64,000 bases of DNA from Microtetraspora malaysiensis (GCF_001528665.1 NZ_BBYJ01000011.1:124001-188000); one strand, 5' to 3'; numbered from the stretch's first letter, positions 1 through 9,316 are shown. The notes: generated by a model from the sequence alone, not told the origin. Program-made: numbers and translations.

Positions 1-549
1 ATCGGTGTACGCGTCGAAGTCGTCGTGGACGAAGGCATACTTTCCGACGTACAGGCTCCATGGGGTCGCGCCCTCCGAGTAACCCGGAACGAAGACCCAT
101 TTGTCCAGAGTGACGGCACTGCTCTGGGTGTCGTATACGCAGTGACCTGCTGTGGCGACGACGTTGTGGAAGGACGAGGTCATGGCGGTGCCCGTACACC
201 AATGCGGCTGACCGTCAGCGCCGATGAAGAACACCTTTCCCCAGGTTGTGGGCGTTTCCCCGTCAGGCGGGACCTGGCTTGGCAGAGGAGGGACCTGGCC
301 GGGCTCGCCGTCCGGGACGATGGGAGTGGACACGCGCTCTCCGTGAACCACGGTCTGCACGGCGTAGGGCGTGGCGTTCTTCAGGTTGGCGCCCCCATCG
401 GCGAGCCAAAACGTCGCTGCCTCCTGAGCGGACGACGCGGTCGAGGCCAGAGAGGTCCTCACCGGGCTCGCGGCCTGAGCCGGCGCGGCAACGACGGTGG
501 ATCCCAGCAGACCTAAGCCGACACCTAACGCGACCAGTGCGCGCCTCAT
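1..549 (-). CDS. Secreted trypsin-like serine protease, C-terminus beyond the window
   Basis: Only the N-terminal 183 residues are present, because the gene runs off the left edge. The ATG begins MRRALVALG and is followed by a typical Sec signal peptide of about 27 residues ending near AQAAS. A Pro-rich linker follows (about residues 80-100), then the start of a chymotrypsin-fold domain with TAGHC, in which His136 would be the charge-relay histidine. A Cys (in HWCTGTAM) stands before it, as in secreted glutamyl-endopeptidase-like enzymes of actinomycetes. The Asp and Ser of the triad lie outside the window, so activity cannot be judged. Likely an exported protease; its substrate is unknown. 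Confidence 0.85.
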   Translation of the reverse strand, partial: MRRALVALGVGLGLLGSTVVAAPAQAASPVRTSLASTASSAQEAATFWLADGGANLKNATPYAVQTVVHGERVSTPIVPDGEPGQVPPLPSQVPPDGETPTTWGKVFFIGADGQPHWCTGTAMTSSFHNVVATAGHCVYDTQSSAVTLDKWVFVPGYSEGATPWSLYVGKYAFVHDDFDAYTD

Positions 550-675
550 AATCGATCTCCCTGTCCAGTCGTGGGGCGTCCTTCACGGGCCCCGTCAGCA
601 TGGAAAATCGGCCCGGATGATCAGCGCGACCGGGCAGGAGGATGATCTTACCCATTGTCGAATATCTTGTGAAGA

Positions 676-691
676 ATCCACTTTTGTGGAT
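676..691. promoter_or_regulatory. Small inverted repeat in an AT-richer gap
   Basis: ATCCAC and GTGGAT are separated by TTTT. The site lies about 125 bases upstream of the protease start, in a stretch clearly richer in A and T than the surroundings (about 645-730). It could be an operator or part of the protease promoter region. No regulator is known. Confidence 0.3.
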
Positions 692-750
692 GCGAATCTG
701 CATATTGCGCAGGCTGTCCAGATACGCGACTGGGGTCCGGTGAGCGGCGC

Positions 751-1095
751 AGGGCGGGTCTATTCGATGGAATAGGCGAGGCGGGTCTCGTCGTCGAGCG
801 GATCCTCGACGAGATTCCGGTGGGCGTCGCCCTGGACGCCGCCTGCGGCACCGGCCGAGTCGCGACGTTGCTGGCCAAGCGCGGCCACCGGGTCCTCGGC
901 GTGGACGGCTCGCGAGATACCGCCACTCGATCGGCGACTACCTGCGCGCGGGCCTGTCGGCCGGATTACAGGTACGCCGATGCGAGGAGCCCCGGCCGCC
1001 TCCCTGGATGGCGCGAGGACACCGAACTCGGTGCCTTACGGCCGGGCGGGTGCTTCCACGTTGTCACGCACGAGGCCCATCGGCGCACACCTTGA
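751..1095 (+). pseudogene. Remnant of a class I SAM-dependent methyltransferase
   Basis: One frame reads ERILDEIP, then LDAACGTGRVATLLAKRG, then HRVLGVDGSRD. This is a clear SAM-binding motif I followed by the second strand with its acidic residue. After about 45 residues the similarity is lost, and the frame ends soon after a short LRPGG motif that normally lies much further downstream. The middle of the enzyme is therefore missing and there is no convincing start codon or ribosome site. I read it as a decayed gene with an internal deletion. A short functional protein starting at GTG 820 is possible but unlikely. The rest of the gap up to 1389 shows no other gene. Confidence 0.55.
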
Positions 1096-1389
1096 GGATC
1101 GTCCCGGACCGGGTGTCCGCTGTATGTTCGAAAGCCTGCCGATCTTCGCCGGCCGGGGCCGTCCCGCATCGGGACGGGCGCGGTGCGAACACCGGGGACG
1201 CCGTCGCGAGCGGCTCGTCCACAAGGTGAGGCTCGGGCATCGGGCCGCCGGTGGCGATGCGGCAGACTGATCTGTAGGTCTTGTGAGTGTTCTGTAGTGA
1301 CCGGCCAACACGCGGGCCAGCGTGGCGGCCCGCGTGAAGGCCGGTGTGCCGGCCCGAGCGGGCCGACATTGAAGGAGCGTGAGAAGCCC

Positions 1390-3030
1390 ATGGCCCATGA
1401 GCGTGCGGGACTGCCCGCCCGGCCGTCCGATCTCGTCGACGTGGCCCGTCTCGTCACCGCGTACTACGCGCTGCGCCCGGACCCCGAGCAGGTGGGGCAG
1501 CGGGTGGCCTTCGGGACGTCGGGGCACCGCGGTTCGGCGCTGAACACGGCGTTCAACGAGGACCACATCCTCGCCACCAGTCAGGCGATCTGCGAGTTCA
1601 GGGCGATGAAGGGCGTGGACGGGCCGCTGTTCCTGGGCGCCGACACGCACGCCCTGTCCGAGCCCGCCCGGGTGTCCGCGCTTGAGGTGTTCGCCGCCAA
1701 CGGCGTGACCGTGCTGATCGACAGCAGGGACGGCTACACGCCGACCCCGGCCGTCTCGCACGCCATCTTGACCCACAACCGCGGCCGCACGTCCGGCCTG
1801 GCGGACGGCGTCGTGGTGACGCCGTCGCACAACCCGCCGGCCGATGGCGGCTTCAAGTACAACCCGCCGAACGGCGGCCCGGCCGACACCGACGCCACCG
1901 GGTGGATCCAGGACCGGGCCAACGCGCTGATCGCGAGCGGGCTGAAGGAGGTCAGGCGCGTGCCGTACGCGCGGGCCCTGGCCGCCGAGACGACCGGCCG
2001 GTACGACTTCCTGTCCGCGTACGTGGACGACCTCGGCTCCGTGCTCGACCTGGACGCGATCAGGAACGCGGGCGTGCGGATCGGCGCCGACCCGCTCGGC
2101 GGCGCGTCCGTGGCCTACTGGGGAGAGATCGCCGAGCGGCACCGGCTGGACCTGACCGTGGTGAACCCGCTGGTCGACCCGACCTGGCGGTTCATGACGC
2201 TCGACTGGGACGGCAAGATCCGGATGGACTGCTCGTCGCCGCACGCGATGGCGTCCCTGATCGCGAACCGGGGCGCGTACGACGTGTCCACCGGCAACGA
2301 CGCCGACGCCGACCGGCACGGCATCGTGACCCCCGACGCCGGGCTGATGAACCCCAACCACTTCCTGGCCGCCGCGATCTCCTACCTGTACGGCCACCGG
2401 CCCGGCTGGCAGGCGGCGGCCGGGGTCGGCAAGACGCTGGTCAGCAGCAGCATGATCGACCGGGTGGCGGCCGACCTGAACCGGCGGCTGGTCGAGGTCC
2501 CGGTCGGGTTCAAATGGTTCGTCCCCGGGCTGCTCGACGGCTCCCTGGGCTTCGGCGGCGAGGAGAGCGCGGGCGCGTCGTTCCTCCGCCGGGACGGCTC
2601 GGTGTGGACGACCGACAAGGACGGCATCATCATGGCCCTGCTCGCCGCCGAGATGCTCGCCGTCACCGGCCGCTCGCCCAGCATGCTGTACGGCGACCTG
2701 GTCGCCGGCTTCGGCAATCCGGCGTACGCGCGGGTGGACGCGCCGGCCACCCGCGAGGAGAAGGCGGTGCTGTCGAAGCTCTCCGCCGACCAGGTCACCG
2801 CCGACTCCCTGGCCGGCGAGTCGATCACCGAGGTGCTGACGACCGCGCCGGGGAACGGCGCGGCGATCGGCGGGCTGAAGGTCTGCACCGCCAACGCGTG
2901 GTTCGCGGCGCGTCCCTCGGGCACCGAGGACGTGTACAAGATCTACGCTGAGTCGTTCCACGGCCCCGAGCACCTCGCCCAGGTGCAGGAGGAGGCCCGC
3001 GAGCTCGTCAGCGACGCCCTGCGCGCCTGA
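1390..3030 (+). CDS. pgm: Alpha-D-glucose phosphate-specific phosphoglucomutase
   Basis: 546 residues, the same length as E. coli Pgm. Converts glucose 1-phosphate and glucose 6-phosphate, linking glycolysis with glycogen, trehalose and nucleotide-sugar synthesis in the cytoplasm. All four active-site loops are visible: the phosphoserine loop TPSHNPP with Ser146, the metal loop [10 protein letters not shown], the sugar-binding [10 protein letters not shown] and the phosphate-binding [10 protein letters not shown]. The ATG at 1390 has AAGGAG about 13 bases upstream and gives the family N-terminus. A longer open frame exists upstream but is not supported. The gene stands alone. The next gene is convergent, with only 18 bases between the two stop codons. 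Confidence 0.97.
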   Translation: MAHERAGLPARPSDLVDVARLVTAYYALRPDPEQVGQRVAFGTSGHRGSALNTAFNEDHILATSQAICEFRAMKGVDGPLFLGADTHALSEPARVSALEVFAANGVTVLIDSRDGYTPTPAVSHAILTHNRGRTSGLADGVVVTPSHNPPADGGFKYNPPNGGPADTDATGWIQDRANALIASGLKEVRRVPYARALAAETTGRYDFLSAYVDDLGSVLDLDAIRNAGVRIGADPLGGASVAYWGEIAERHRLDLTVVNPLVDPTWRFMTLDWDGKIRMDCSSPHAMASLIANRGAYDVSTGNDADADRHGIVTPDAGLMNPNHFLAAAISYLYGHRPGWQAAAGVGKTLVSSSMIDRVAADLNRRLVEVPVGFKWFVPGLLDGSLGFGGEESAGASFLRRDGSVWTTDKDGIIMALLAAEMLAVTGRSPSMLYGDLVAGFGNPAYARVDAPATREEKAVLSKLSADQVTADSLAGESITEVLTTAPGNGAAIGGLKVCTANAWFAARPSGTEDVYKIYAESFHGPEHLAQVQEEARELVSDALRA

Positions 3031-3048
3031 ACACCTGCGCCCGGCGGC

Positions 3049-4779
3049 TTAAGACGGTTCGGCCTGGGCCAGTGACGCGGCCACGGCGGCGCGCAGCTCC
3101 CGCAGCCGGTGCGCGGGCAGTTCGAGAGGGGTGACGTCGGCCGACCAGGGGGCGACGGCGGCCACGATCGAGCGGGCCTGCTTCTTGGTCGGGCCGCCGG
3201 GCAGCTTGGTCAGCGCCTCGCGCCAGGTGTTGGCCAGCTTGCCGTGCGCGTGGTCCAGGATCCGGCGCAGGATGATCTCGACGCGCTCCTCCTCCACGAC
3301 GGCCGCGCTCGCCTGCCTGGCCGGGACCTCCTCCGGCAGCGGTCGCCGCGTCGCGTCCACGACGTTTCCGCGCGCGCGGACGGCGTAGACGGGCGCGAGC
3401 GGTTCGGACAGCGCGGAGAGATCGTCCGGGGGCGCGCCGAGGTAGGCACGCACATGCGGCCCCCGCGCGGCCAGCAGCAGCCGGGGCAGTGCGGCCTCCA
3501 ACCCGGCCGGTACGGCGATCGCCACGCGCTCGGTGGCCGCCGCGTACGGCTTGGCCAGCCACGTGGCCAGCTTGGCCCGAGGGGTCCGGGGGAGCAGGTC
3601 TCTGGGCCACTCGCCGACGAGGAGCCCGGGGGCGAACTCCGCGAGCGCGGCGGCGTCCGCGCCGCTCGCCGCGGCCTGGGATTCCACCGACTGCGGGCCG
3701 TGCGTGTAGATCGCGGAGGCGAAGCGCTCGGTCCGCGCCGCCACGGCGGGCAGGGTCTTGGTCGTCGGGCGCAGGACGTACATGTCGGCGGCCGAGCCGA
3801 TGGCCTCTGCCCCGAAATATCGGTTGAAATCCGGATACATTGCCTCGTAGGCGAGGTTGAGGTCGTGGAGGGTGCTCTGGACCTTCAACGCCAGCATCGG
3901 CGTCCGCTCGCTCGCGCCGTACGCGAGAAGGATCCGGCCCTGCTCCACGTCCCGCAGCCCCTCGCAGGCGCGGGCGACGAAGAGGCCGATGCCCTCCGGC
4001 GTGTACGGCGGGTCGGTGACCGCCAGGTCCGCGTACCCGTGCACCGACGGCGGCAGGCCGAGACGCAGATCCGCCCAGCGGGTGCGCACGTCGAGGCCGA
4101 GCCGCTCGGCCTGCTCGCCGATGTAGCCGAGGATGCGCTCGTCGATGTCCACGACGGTCACCTCGACGTCCGGACGGAGCAGCGCCACCGCGAGCGAGGT
4201 CAGGTCGTGGTCGCCCACGCACAGGAGCCGCGCCCCCGGCAACCAGAACCGCGCGTCCAGCAGCAGCGCCCGGCGCACGACCGTCTCCGGCGTCGCCGCG
4301 ACGTGGTCCAGCGCCTGCACCGCGCGCGGCGCGCCCGCGACGAGCCCCTCCATCCGCGCGAGCAGGTCCGCGTGCCGGGAGAGCAGGTGCCCGACCGGGT
4401 CGGCGGGCAGTCCGCCCACAGGCAGGCCGGGGCCCGTCGCGTCCGGCGCGGGGCCGGGAACGCGGGGCGCTTCCGCGGCGGGAGCGGCGAGGGGATCCTC
4501 CCCGAGCAGCTCCCGGCAGGCGCGGGCCTCCGCGCCGGTCAGCCGGAACCGGTCGCCGGCGTGCTCGACCGCGATCTCGCGCAGCAGCGCCTCGACGCCC
4601 CGCCTGGAGGTGGCGGTCACCCGGACCAGATCGGCCCGCGTCCACCACCCGCCCTCGCACAGCAGGGCCAACGCCAGGCGGTAGCGCCGCGCGTCCACTC
4701 CCGTCAGCAGTGCGCGCAAAGCGTCGCGCCCCGCGTCCTGATCACCGCGATCCGCGTTCCGGTATGTCCCCTGATCCAC
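3049..4779 (-). CDS. Bis-aminopropyl spermidine synthase (BpsA/DUF43) family protein, long form
   Basis: 576 residues from GTG. The N-terminal 80 or so residues look like a winged helix (ALALLCEGGWWTRADLVRVT). The central part is a Rossmann methyltransferase-like fold with LLCVGDHDLTSLAV, TVVDIDERILGYIGEQ and VTDPPYTPEG. These match the GD-D-D and DPPYT signatures of archaeal and Thermus BpsA, which adds aminopropyl groups to spermidine to make branched polyamines. The central Asp of the GDDD motif is His here. The protein is much longer than BpsA (roughly 350 residues), with an extra C-terminal region rich in Arg and Ala. Function in polyamine synthesis is inferred; a methyltransferase on another substrate is possible. 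Confidence 0.75.
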   Translation of the reverse strand: MDQGTYRNADRGDQDAGRDALRALLTGVDARRYRLALALLCEGGWWTRADLVRVTATSRRGVEALLREIAVEHAGDRFRLTGAEARACRELLGEDPLAAPAAEAPRVPGPAPDATGPGLPVGGLPADPVGHLLSRHADLLARMEGLVAGAPRAVQALDHVAATPETVVRRALLLDARFWLPGARLLCVGDHDLTSLAVALLRPDVEVTVVDIDERILGYIGEQAERLGLDVRTRWADLRLGLPPSVHGYADLAVTDPPYTPEGIGLFVARACEGLRDVEQGRILLAYGASERTPMLALKVQSTLHDLNLAYEAMYPDFNRYFGAEAIGSAADMYVLRPTTKTLPAVAARTERFASAIYTHGPQSVESQAAASGADAAALAEFAPGLLVGEWPRDLLPRTPRAKLATWLAKPYAAATERVAIAVPAGLEAALPRLLLAARGPHVRAYLGAPPDDLSALSEPLAPVYAVRARGNVVDATRRPLPEEVPARQASAAVVEEERVEIILRRILDHAHGKLANTWREALTKLPGGPTKKQARSIVAAVAPWSADVTPLELPAHRLRELRAAVAASLAQAEPS

Positions 4780-4862
4780 CTGGTCACCCTATCGACGGCG
4801 CCGGGGGCGGCCGTCCCCGTCCGCCCGCTCGCTTCCCGGCTGGAACAAACAGACAGACGATC

Positions 4863-4868
4863 TATCCT
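4863..4868 (+). promoter_or_regulatory. Minus-10 box of a leaderless promoter
   Basis: TATCCT stands exactly six bases before the ATG at 4875 and no Shine-Dalgarno sequence precedes that ATG. Transcription would start at or next to the A of ATG. Confidence 0.55.
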
Positions 4869-4874
4869 GGGTTC

Positions 4875-5060
4875 ATGACGGACGTACTGGTCGGCCAGGG
4901 CTGCGTGGGGGCTTGTGAAGCGGGGGCCGTACGAATCCGGTACGAACAGCAACGCAAGGTTCCCCGGCCGCCGCGCGAGCTCGGCGAGCTCCCCTCGGCC
5001 GGGCTCATCGGCGATGCCGAGCTCCAGGAGAAGAAGGCGGAGCCACCGGCGCGCCGGTGA
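4875..5060 (+). CDS. Small hypothetical protein, 61 residues
   Basis: Starts MTDVLVGQGCVGACEAG and ends KKAEPPARR. Two Cys residues (10 and 14) lie in the first 15 residues; the rest is charged and Pro-rich with no membrane segment. The start is supported by a minus-10 box placed for a leaderless mRNA. The gene is divergent from the BpsA-like gene with 95 bases between starts, and 93 bases ahead of the phosphatase region. I do not recognise the family. A non-coding reading remains possible. Confidence 0.5.
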   Translation: MTDVLVGQGCVGACEAGAVRIRYEQQRKVPRPPRELGELPSAGLIGDAELQEKKAEPPARR

Positions 5061-5208
5061 GCACGCTTCCCCCGTCCTGGCCGCCAACCTGGGCGTCCAG
5101 GGGATGTATCGCCTGTTCTCGGGCGACGCCGCTTGTTAAGGTGACGGCGGCGCATGGGGGCGGCTCGTCCGGCAGCGACTGCGCCCGGCGACATTTCGGA
5201 GGCATACA

Positions 5209-5292
5209 GTGACGCACGTCCAGAGTCGCCGGTCGACATTCACGCCGGCGGCCATCCGTCCCGCACGACGCCGGCTCCCGGAGGCCGCGTGA
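5209..5292 (+). CDS. Possible 27-residue leader ORF coupled to the phosphatase gene
   Basis: GTG at 5209 has a perfect GGAGG six bases upstream. The frame reads VTHVQSRRSTFTPAAIRPAR and ends in a TGA (5290-5292) that overlaps the GTG (5289) used as the phosphatase start. The peptide is very basic (about seven Arg). The arrangement suggests translational coupling. It competes with the alternative that the phosphatase itself starts at ATG 5154, in which case this ORF would be a chance overlap. Confidence 0.35.
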   Translation: MTHVQSRRSTFTPAAIRPARRRLPEAA

Positions 5293-6335
5293 GCCGAGCG
5301 CAGCCCCTGATGGCGATGCTGCCCTTCCTGATGATGGGCATCATCGCCACCGCCGACATCCTCGCCGGGTCCCAGTACGTGTTCCTGTCGCTGCTGGCCA
5401 TCGGCCCGGCGTTCGCGAGCCTGGTGGGCGGCATCCGCCGTACGGTGCTGATCGGCCTCGTCGCGCTGGTGCTCTCGCTGCTCCTCGCCGCCTACAACGA
5501 CCTGCTGCGCGCCCCCGAGAGCGACCTGAGCGTCGTCTCGATCTGCGGAGTGACCGCCGCCAGCATCCTCGCCACGGCCGGGCGGCAGCGCCGCGAGCGC
5601 GAACTGGCCAACGTGCGCTCGGTCGCCGAGGTCGCCCAGCGCGTGCTGCTGCGTCCGGTGCCCCGGCGGGCGGGCCACCTGCGCGCCGCCGTCTCCTACA
5701 CGTCCGCGACGGCCGAGGCCCGCATCGGAGGCGACCTGTACGAGATCGTCACCGGCCCGAGCGGAGTCCGGGTCATCGTCGGCGACGTCCAGGGCAAAGG
5801 GCTGGAGGCGGTGGAGACCGCGGCCCTCGTCCTCGGCGCGTTCCGCGAGGCGGCGCACGACGAGCCGGACCTCCTCGGCGTCAGCGCCCGAGTGGAGAAG
5901 GCGCTCAACCGGCGGCTGACCGGTGAGGACTTCGTCACCGCGATCCTCGCCGAGGCCCATCCGGACGGGACGCTGACCCTGCTCAACTACGGGCATCCGG
6001 CCCCGCTGATCCTGCGGGCCGACGGCGAGGTCGCGTTCGTCGAGCCGGACGTCTGCGCGCCACCGCTCGGCCTCGCCGTGCTGGCGGTGGACGGGCCGTC
6101 CCCCTACGAGATCCCGTTCGGGGCGGGCGACCAGGTCCTCCTCTACACGGACGGGGTCATCGAGGCACGTGACCGCGCCCGCCGCTTCTACCCGCTCGCC
6201 GAGCGCGCCCACCTGCTCAAGGAGGACGATCCCGAGGCGGCCCTGGAGGCGTTGCGGCTCGACCTCGTCGCGCACGTGGACGCCCCGCTGCACGACGACG
6301 CCGCCATGCTGCTGCTGCGCTGCCGCCGAGTGTGA
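5289..6335 (+). CDS. Membrane-anchored PP2C/SpoIIE-type serine/threonine phosphatase
   Basis: 348 residues from GTG 5289 (GGAGG four bases upstream), or 393 from ATG 5154, which lies 11 bases after a TAAGGT box. The N-terminal third carries about four hydrophobic helices (MAMLPFLMMGIIATADILAG onward). The C-terminal domain has the SpoIIE signatures ARIGGDLYEI, IVGDVQGKGLEA, LLNYGHPAPLIL, LLLYTDGVIEARD and DDAAMLLLR, including the metal-binding Asp residues. Such enzymes dephosphorylate anti-sigma antagonists in partner-switching pathways and control general stress sigma factors. No anti-sigma or antagonist gene is next to it. Confidence 0.88.
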   Translation: MSRAQPLMAMLPFLMMGIIATADILAGSQYVFLSLLAIGPAFASLVGGIRRTVLIGLVALVLSLLLAAYNDLLRAPESDLSVVSICGVTAASILATAGRQRRERELANVRSVAEVAQRVLLRPVPRRAGHLRAAVSYTSATAEARIGGDLYEIVTGPSGVRVIVGDVQGKGLEAVETAALVLGAFREAAHDEPDLLGVSARVEKALNRRLTGEDFVTAILAEAHPDGTLTLLNYGHPAPLILRADGEVAFVEPDVCAPPLGLAVLAVDGPSPYEIPFGAGDQVLLYTDGVIEARDRARRFYPLAERAHLLKEDDPEAALEALRLDLVAHVDAPLHDDAAMLLLRCRRV

Positions 6336-6474
6336 CCGGGCCGGATCCCGGGGGCCGTGAGCGTTCGCCGTCCTGGGATCCCCGCTTCCACCGGCGCCCC
6401 GGTCTTGATAGGTTGCCCCGGGGTGAGCCGGGAAGTCTGGTCGGCAGTGCCGTCACCGACCCTGGAGTGCCCCC

Positions 6475-6918
6475 ATGCGAGCTCGTGATCTCGCCGTCGA
6501 CTTCCCGACGGTCACCCTCGACACACCGATGATGGAGGCCGCGCGGTTACTCGCGGACCAGGATCTCCCCGGCCTGATCGTGGTCGGCGAAGGCGGTCTC
6601 CCACGCACGGTCCTTCCGGGGACGCAGGTGCTGCGGCTGGCCGTGCCCCGCTACTGCCAGGACGACCCCGCCCTCGCCCGCGTCGTGGACGAGGCGCACG
6701 CCGACGTGTTCGTCCGCTCGCTCGCCGGCCGTACCGTCCGGGAGTGCCTGCCGGAGGACCCGCGTGAGCTGCCGGTGACCGACCCCGACGCCACGGTGCT
6801 GGAGATCGCCGCGCTCATGGCGCGGACGCGCAGCCCGCTGGTCGCGGTCGTCGACGGCGGACGGTTGTGCGGAGCGGTCACCCTGCAGGCCCTGCTCGAC
6901 CGGGTGCTCGCCTCATGA
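6475..6918 (+). CDS. CBS-domain protein
   Basis: 147 residues consisting of two CBS modules (roughly 1-60 and 85-147, the second ending LVAVVDGGRLCGAVTLQALL). CBS pairs bind adenosyl nucleotides and act as energy or ligand sensors. The stop codon overlaps the start of the transporter gene by ATGA, so the two are translated together. The obvious inference is that this protein gates or senses for the transporter, much like CBS domains fused to ion channels and transporters. Confidence 0.85.
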   Translation: MRARDLAVDFPTVTLDTPMMEAARLLADQDLPGLIVVGEGGLPRTVLPGTQVLRLAVPRYCQDDPALARVVDEAHADVFVRSLAGRTVRECLPEDPRELPVTDPDATVLEIAALMARTRSPLVAVVDGGRLCGAVTLQALLDRVLAS

Positions 6919-8207
6919 CCGTCACCGCCTGGCTGTCGGTGGTGGCGTTCGTCTGCACGTACGCGCTGATCGCGACGGAGCGGGTGCACCGTGTGGCGGC
7001 GGCGCTCGGCGGCGCCGGGCTCATGCTGCTGATCCACGCCACCGCCGCTCCCTCGGCGTTCTTCTCCGAGCACACCGGGATCGACTGGAACGTCATCTTC
7101 CTGCTGTTCGGCATGATGGTCATCGTCGGCGTGCTCAAGCAGACGGGCGTTTTCGAATACCTGGCGATCTGGGCCGCGAAGCGGGCGCGGGGCCGCCCGT
7201 TCCGGCTGCTGGTGCTGCTCGTGGTGATCACCGCGGGTGCGTCCGCGCTGCTGGACAACGTCACGACCGTGCTGCTGATCGCCCCGGTGACGTTCCTCGT
7301 CTGCGAGCGGCTCGCGCTCAACGTCGTGCCGTTCCTCATCGCCGAGGCCATGGCGTCCAACATCGGCGGCACGGCCACGCTCGTCGGCGACCCGCCCAAC
7401 ATCATCATCGCCAGCCGGGGCGGGCTCACGTTCAACGACTTCCTCGTTCACCTGGCCCCCCTCATCGTCGTCCTGATGGTCGTGTTCATCGGTCTGTGCC
7501 GGGTGATGTTCCGGAAGGAGTTCCGCTACGACCCCGACCGGGCCGCGGAGATCATGGCGTTGAACGAGCGGGAGGCGATCGCCGACCGCAGGCTGCTGTG
7601 GCAGAGCCTCGCGGTGCTCGCCGTGGTGATGGCGGCGTTCGTGCTGCATCCGGTGCTGCACTACGAGCCCTCCGTGGTGGCGCTCCTGGGCGCCGGGGTG
7701 CTGGTCGCCGCCACCCGGGTCACCACCGAGGAGGCGATCCGCGAGGTCGAGTGGCCGACCCTGGTGTTCTTCGCCGGGCTGTTCGTCATGGTCGGCGCGC
7801 TCGTCAAGACCGGCGTCATCGGCAAGATCTCCGAGGCGGCGGTCGGCGCCACCCAGGGCCATCTCGGGTTCGCGACCATGCTGCTGCTGTGGGCCTCCGC
7901 GGCGCTGTCGGCCGTCGTGGACAACATCCCGTACGTCGCGACGATGAGCCCGATCGTGGCCGACCTCGTGCAGGCCAACGGCGGGAACGACGTGGCGCAG
8001 GTGCTGTGGTGGGCCCTGGCGCTCGGCGCCGACCTCGGCGGCAACGCGACCGCCGTGGGCGCCGCCGCCAACGTCGTCGTCCTCGGCATCGCCGCCCGCA
8101 ACCGTACGCCGATCAGCTTCTGGCAGTTCACCAAGTACGGGTTGGTCGTCACCCTGGTCACCGTCGCGATCTCCACGCCCTACCTGTGGTTCCGCTATCT
8201 CATGTGA
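6915..8207 (+). CDS. ArsB/NhaD (ion transporter superfamily) membrane transporter
   Basis: 430 residues with about eleven or twelve hydrophobic segments and the family motifs ALLDNVTTVLLIAPV, ASNIGGTATLVGDPPN and the mirror-image LSAVVDNIPYVATMSP plus LGADLGGNATAVGAAANVV. The duplicated motif halves show the inverted-repeat fold of the superfamily, which includes the arsenite pump ArsB, the NhaD Na+/H+ antiporter and tyrosine transporter P-like proteins. The substrate cannot be assigned. No arsenic genes are nearby. The start ATG 6915 overlaps the CBS gene stop. Confidence 0.88.
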   Translation: MTVTAWLSVVAFVCTYALIATERVHRVAAALGGAGLMLLIHATAAPSAFFSEHTGIDWNVIFLLFGMMVIVGVLKQTGVFEYLAIWAAKRARGRPFRLLVLLVVITAGASALLDNVTTVLLIAPVTFLVCERLALNVVPFLIAEAMASNIGGTATLVGDPPNIIIASRGGLTFNDFLVHLAPLIVVLMVVFIGLCRVMFRKEFRYDPDRAAEIMALNEREAIADRRLLWQSLAVLAVVMAAFVLHPVLHYEPSVVALLGAGVLVAATRVTTEEAIREVEWPTLVFFAGLFVMVGALVKTGVIGKISEAAVGATQGHLGFATMLLLWASAALSAVVDNIPYVATMSPIVADLVQANGGNDVAQVLWWALALGADLGGNATAVGAAANVVVLGIAARNRTPISFWQFTKYGLVVTLVTVAISTPYLWFRYLM

Positions 8208-8278
8208 GGCGCGGCGGATGGTGATCTTCGGGGAGCGGTGGGGAGACCGGCGGGTCCCCGTGGGACGATGAAAGCGAA

Positions 8279-8863
8279 ATGGACGCGATTACTCCCTTCC
8301 GACTGGCACGCACCACGGCCTTCGCCGTGGTGTGCGTCGTGCTGGGCGTGATCGCGCACCTGTTCGGCGGTGGGTCGCTCTCGGGGCCGAGGGTCGCCGC
8401 CGCGCTCGCGCTCGCGTTCGCCGCCGCCCTTCCCTGGACCGGGAGGGAGCGCGGCCTCGCCGTGATCCTTCCTCTCCTCGGCGGCCTCCAGGTGGCCCTG
8501 CACCTGCTGTTCAGCCTGCGGTACGCCGCGCCCGTCACGGACGGGTTCGGGGACGCGACGCCGCTTGTCGAGACGGGCGGGCACCTCCACTCCGGGCTGG
8601 TGCCGGGCCTCGGCATGCTGATCACCCACGGGTGGGCCGTCGGCCTGACGGCGCTGTGGCTCGCGCGCGGCGAGGCCATGCTGTGGTCGCTGCTGCGGCG
8701 GCTCGCCGCCCGGCTGTGCCTCCTCCTGGACGTCCTGCTCGTCCCGGCCCCTGCTCCCTTCCACGCCTGCCGTTCCACCGAGCCGGAGATCCTCCGCGCC
8801 CGGGAGTTGCGGCACGCGGTCAGCCGGCGCGGGCCGCCCGCGCTCCCGGCCGCCGCGCGCTGA
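8279..8863 (+). CDS. Hypothetical membrane protein next to copper genes
   Basis: 194 residues. About four hydrophobic helices lie at roughly 8-27, 35-52, 60-80 and 110-130, followed by a basic tail with HACRS and CLLLDVLL segments. His and Met residues (GGHLHSGLVPGLGMLITHG) sit at the mouth of a helix, which would suit a metal-handling role. It lies 450 bases upstream of the PCu(A)C gene in the same direction, a frequent neighbourhood in actinomycetes. Copper involvement is inferred from context only. Confidence 0.6.
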   Translation: MDAITPFRLARTTAFAVVCVVLGVIAHLFGGGSLSGPRVAAALALAFAAALPWTGRERGLAVILPLLGGLQVALHLLFSLRYAAPVTDGFGDATPLVETGGHLHSGLVPGLGMLITHGWAVGLTALWLARGEAMLWSLLRRLAARLCLLLDVLLVPAPAPFHACRSTEPEILRARELRHAVSRRGPPALPAAAR

Positions 8864-9316
8864 CGCGCCGCACCGCACTTTCCGTACGGGATTCGCCGGA
8901 CGGCGGCTCTCGTGAGCCCGATTTCTGGGACCGACGGCGGATCGGACCGGGTGCGCACCTGTGCCCCGCACCGGCCGTGCCGCCGCATCGCCCGGACGGC
9001 CCGACTCGCGAACGGCCGGTCCGGCCCGTCCGCGCCGGGTCCCTGGCACGCCCGGCTCGCGGGATCCGTCCGTGTGAACCGCTCCCGGCGTTCGCCGATG
9101 TGCCGGCCCGGTCCGGCGCGTCGTGACCGCTCTGCCGCCCCGCCGGCGTACGCGTCGACCGCGGCCGACGCGCTGAGCGGCCCGTCCATCCGAATCGAAG
9201 ACTGCCGCGATCCCGCCCTGCCGCGGATCGCTCCCAACGACAACCACCACCGACCGGTACGGCACAGCCGCGGATCACCCGGCACGCCGTACCCGGCCGA
9301 AGAAAGGCAACCGGAC
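8864..9316 (+). other. 453-base gap without a convincing gene
   Basis: Open frames exist here but they are Arg/Pro/Gly-rich shadows without a ribosome site. The last 80 bases must hold the promoter or leader of the copper chaperone gene. I found no clear CsoR-type operator or strong hairpin. Confidence 0.5.

Noticed and set aside
1036-2973. 645-codon frame on the minus strand across pgm
   Set aside because: Antisense shadow of pgm. High GC in codon position three leaves the opposite frames open. The product is Arg/Gly/Val-rich with no family features.
3109-4878. 589-codon plus-strand frame over the BpsA-like gene
   Set aside because: Low-complexity Arg/Gly product without motifs; the minus-strand gene has clear family signatures.
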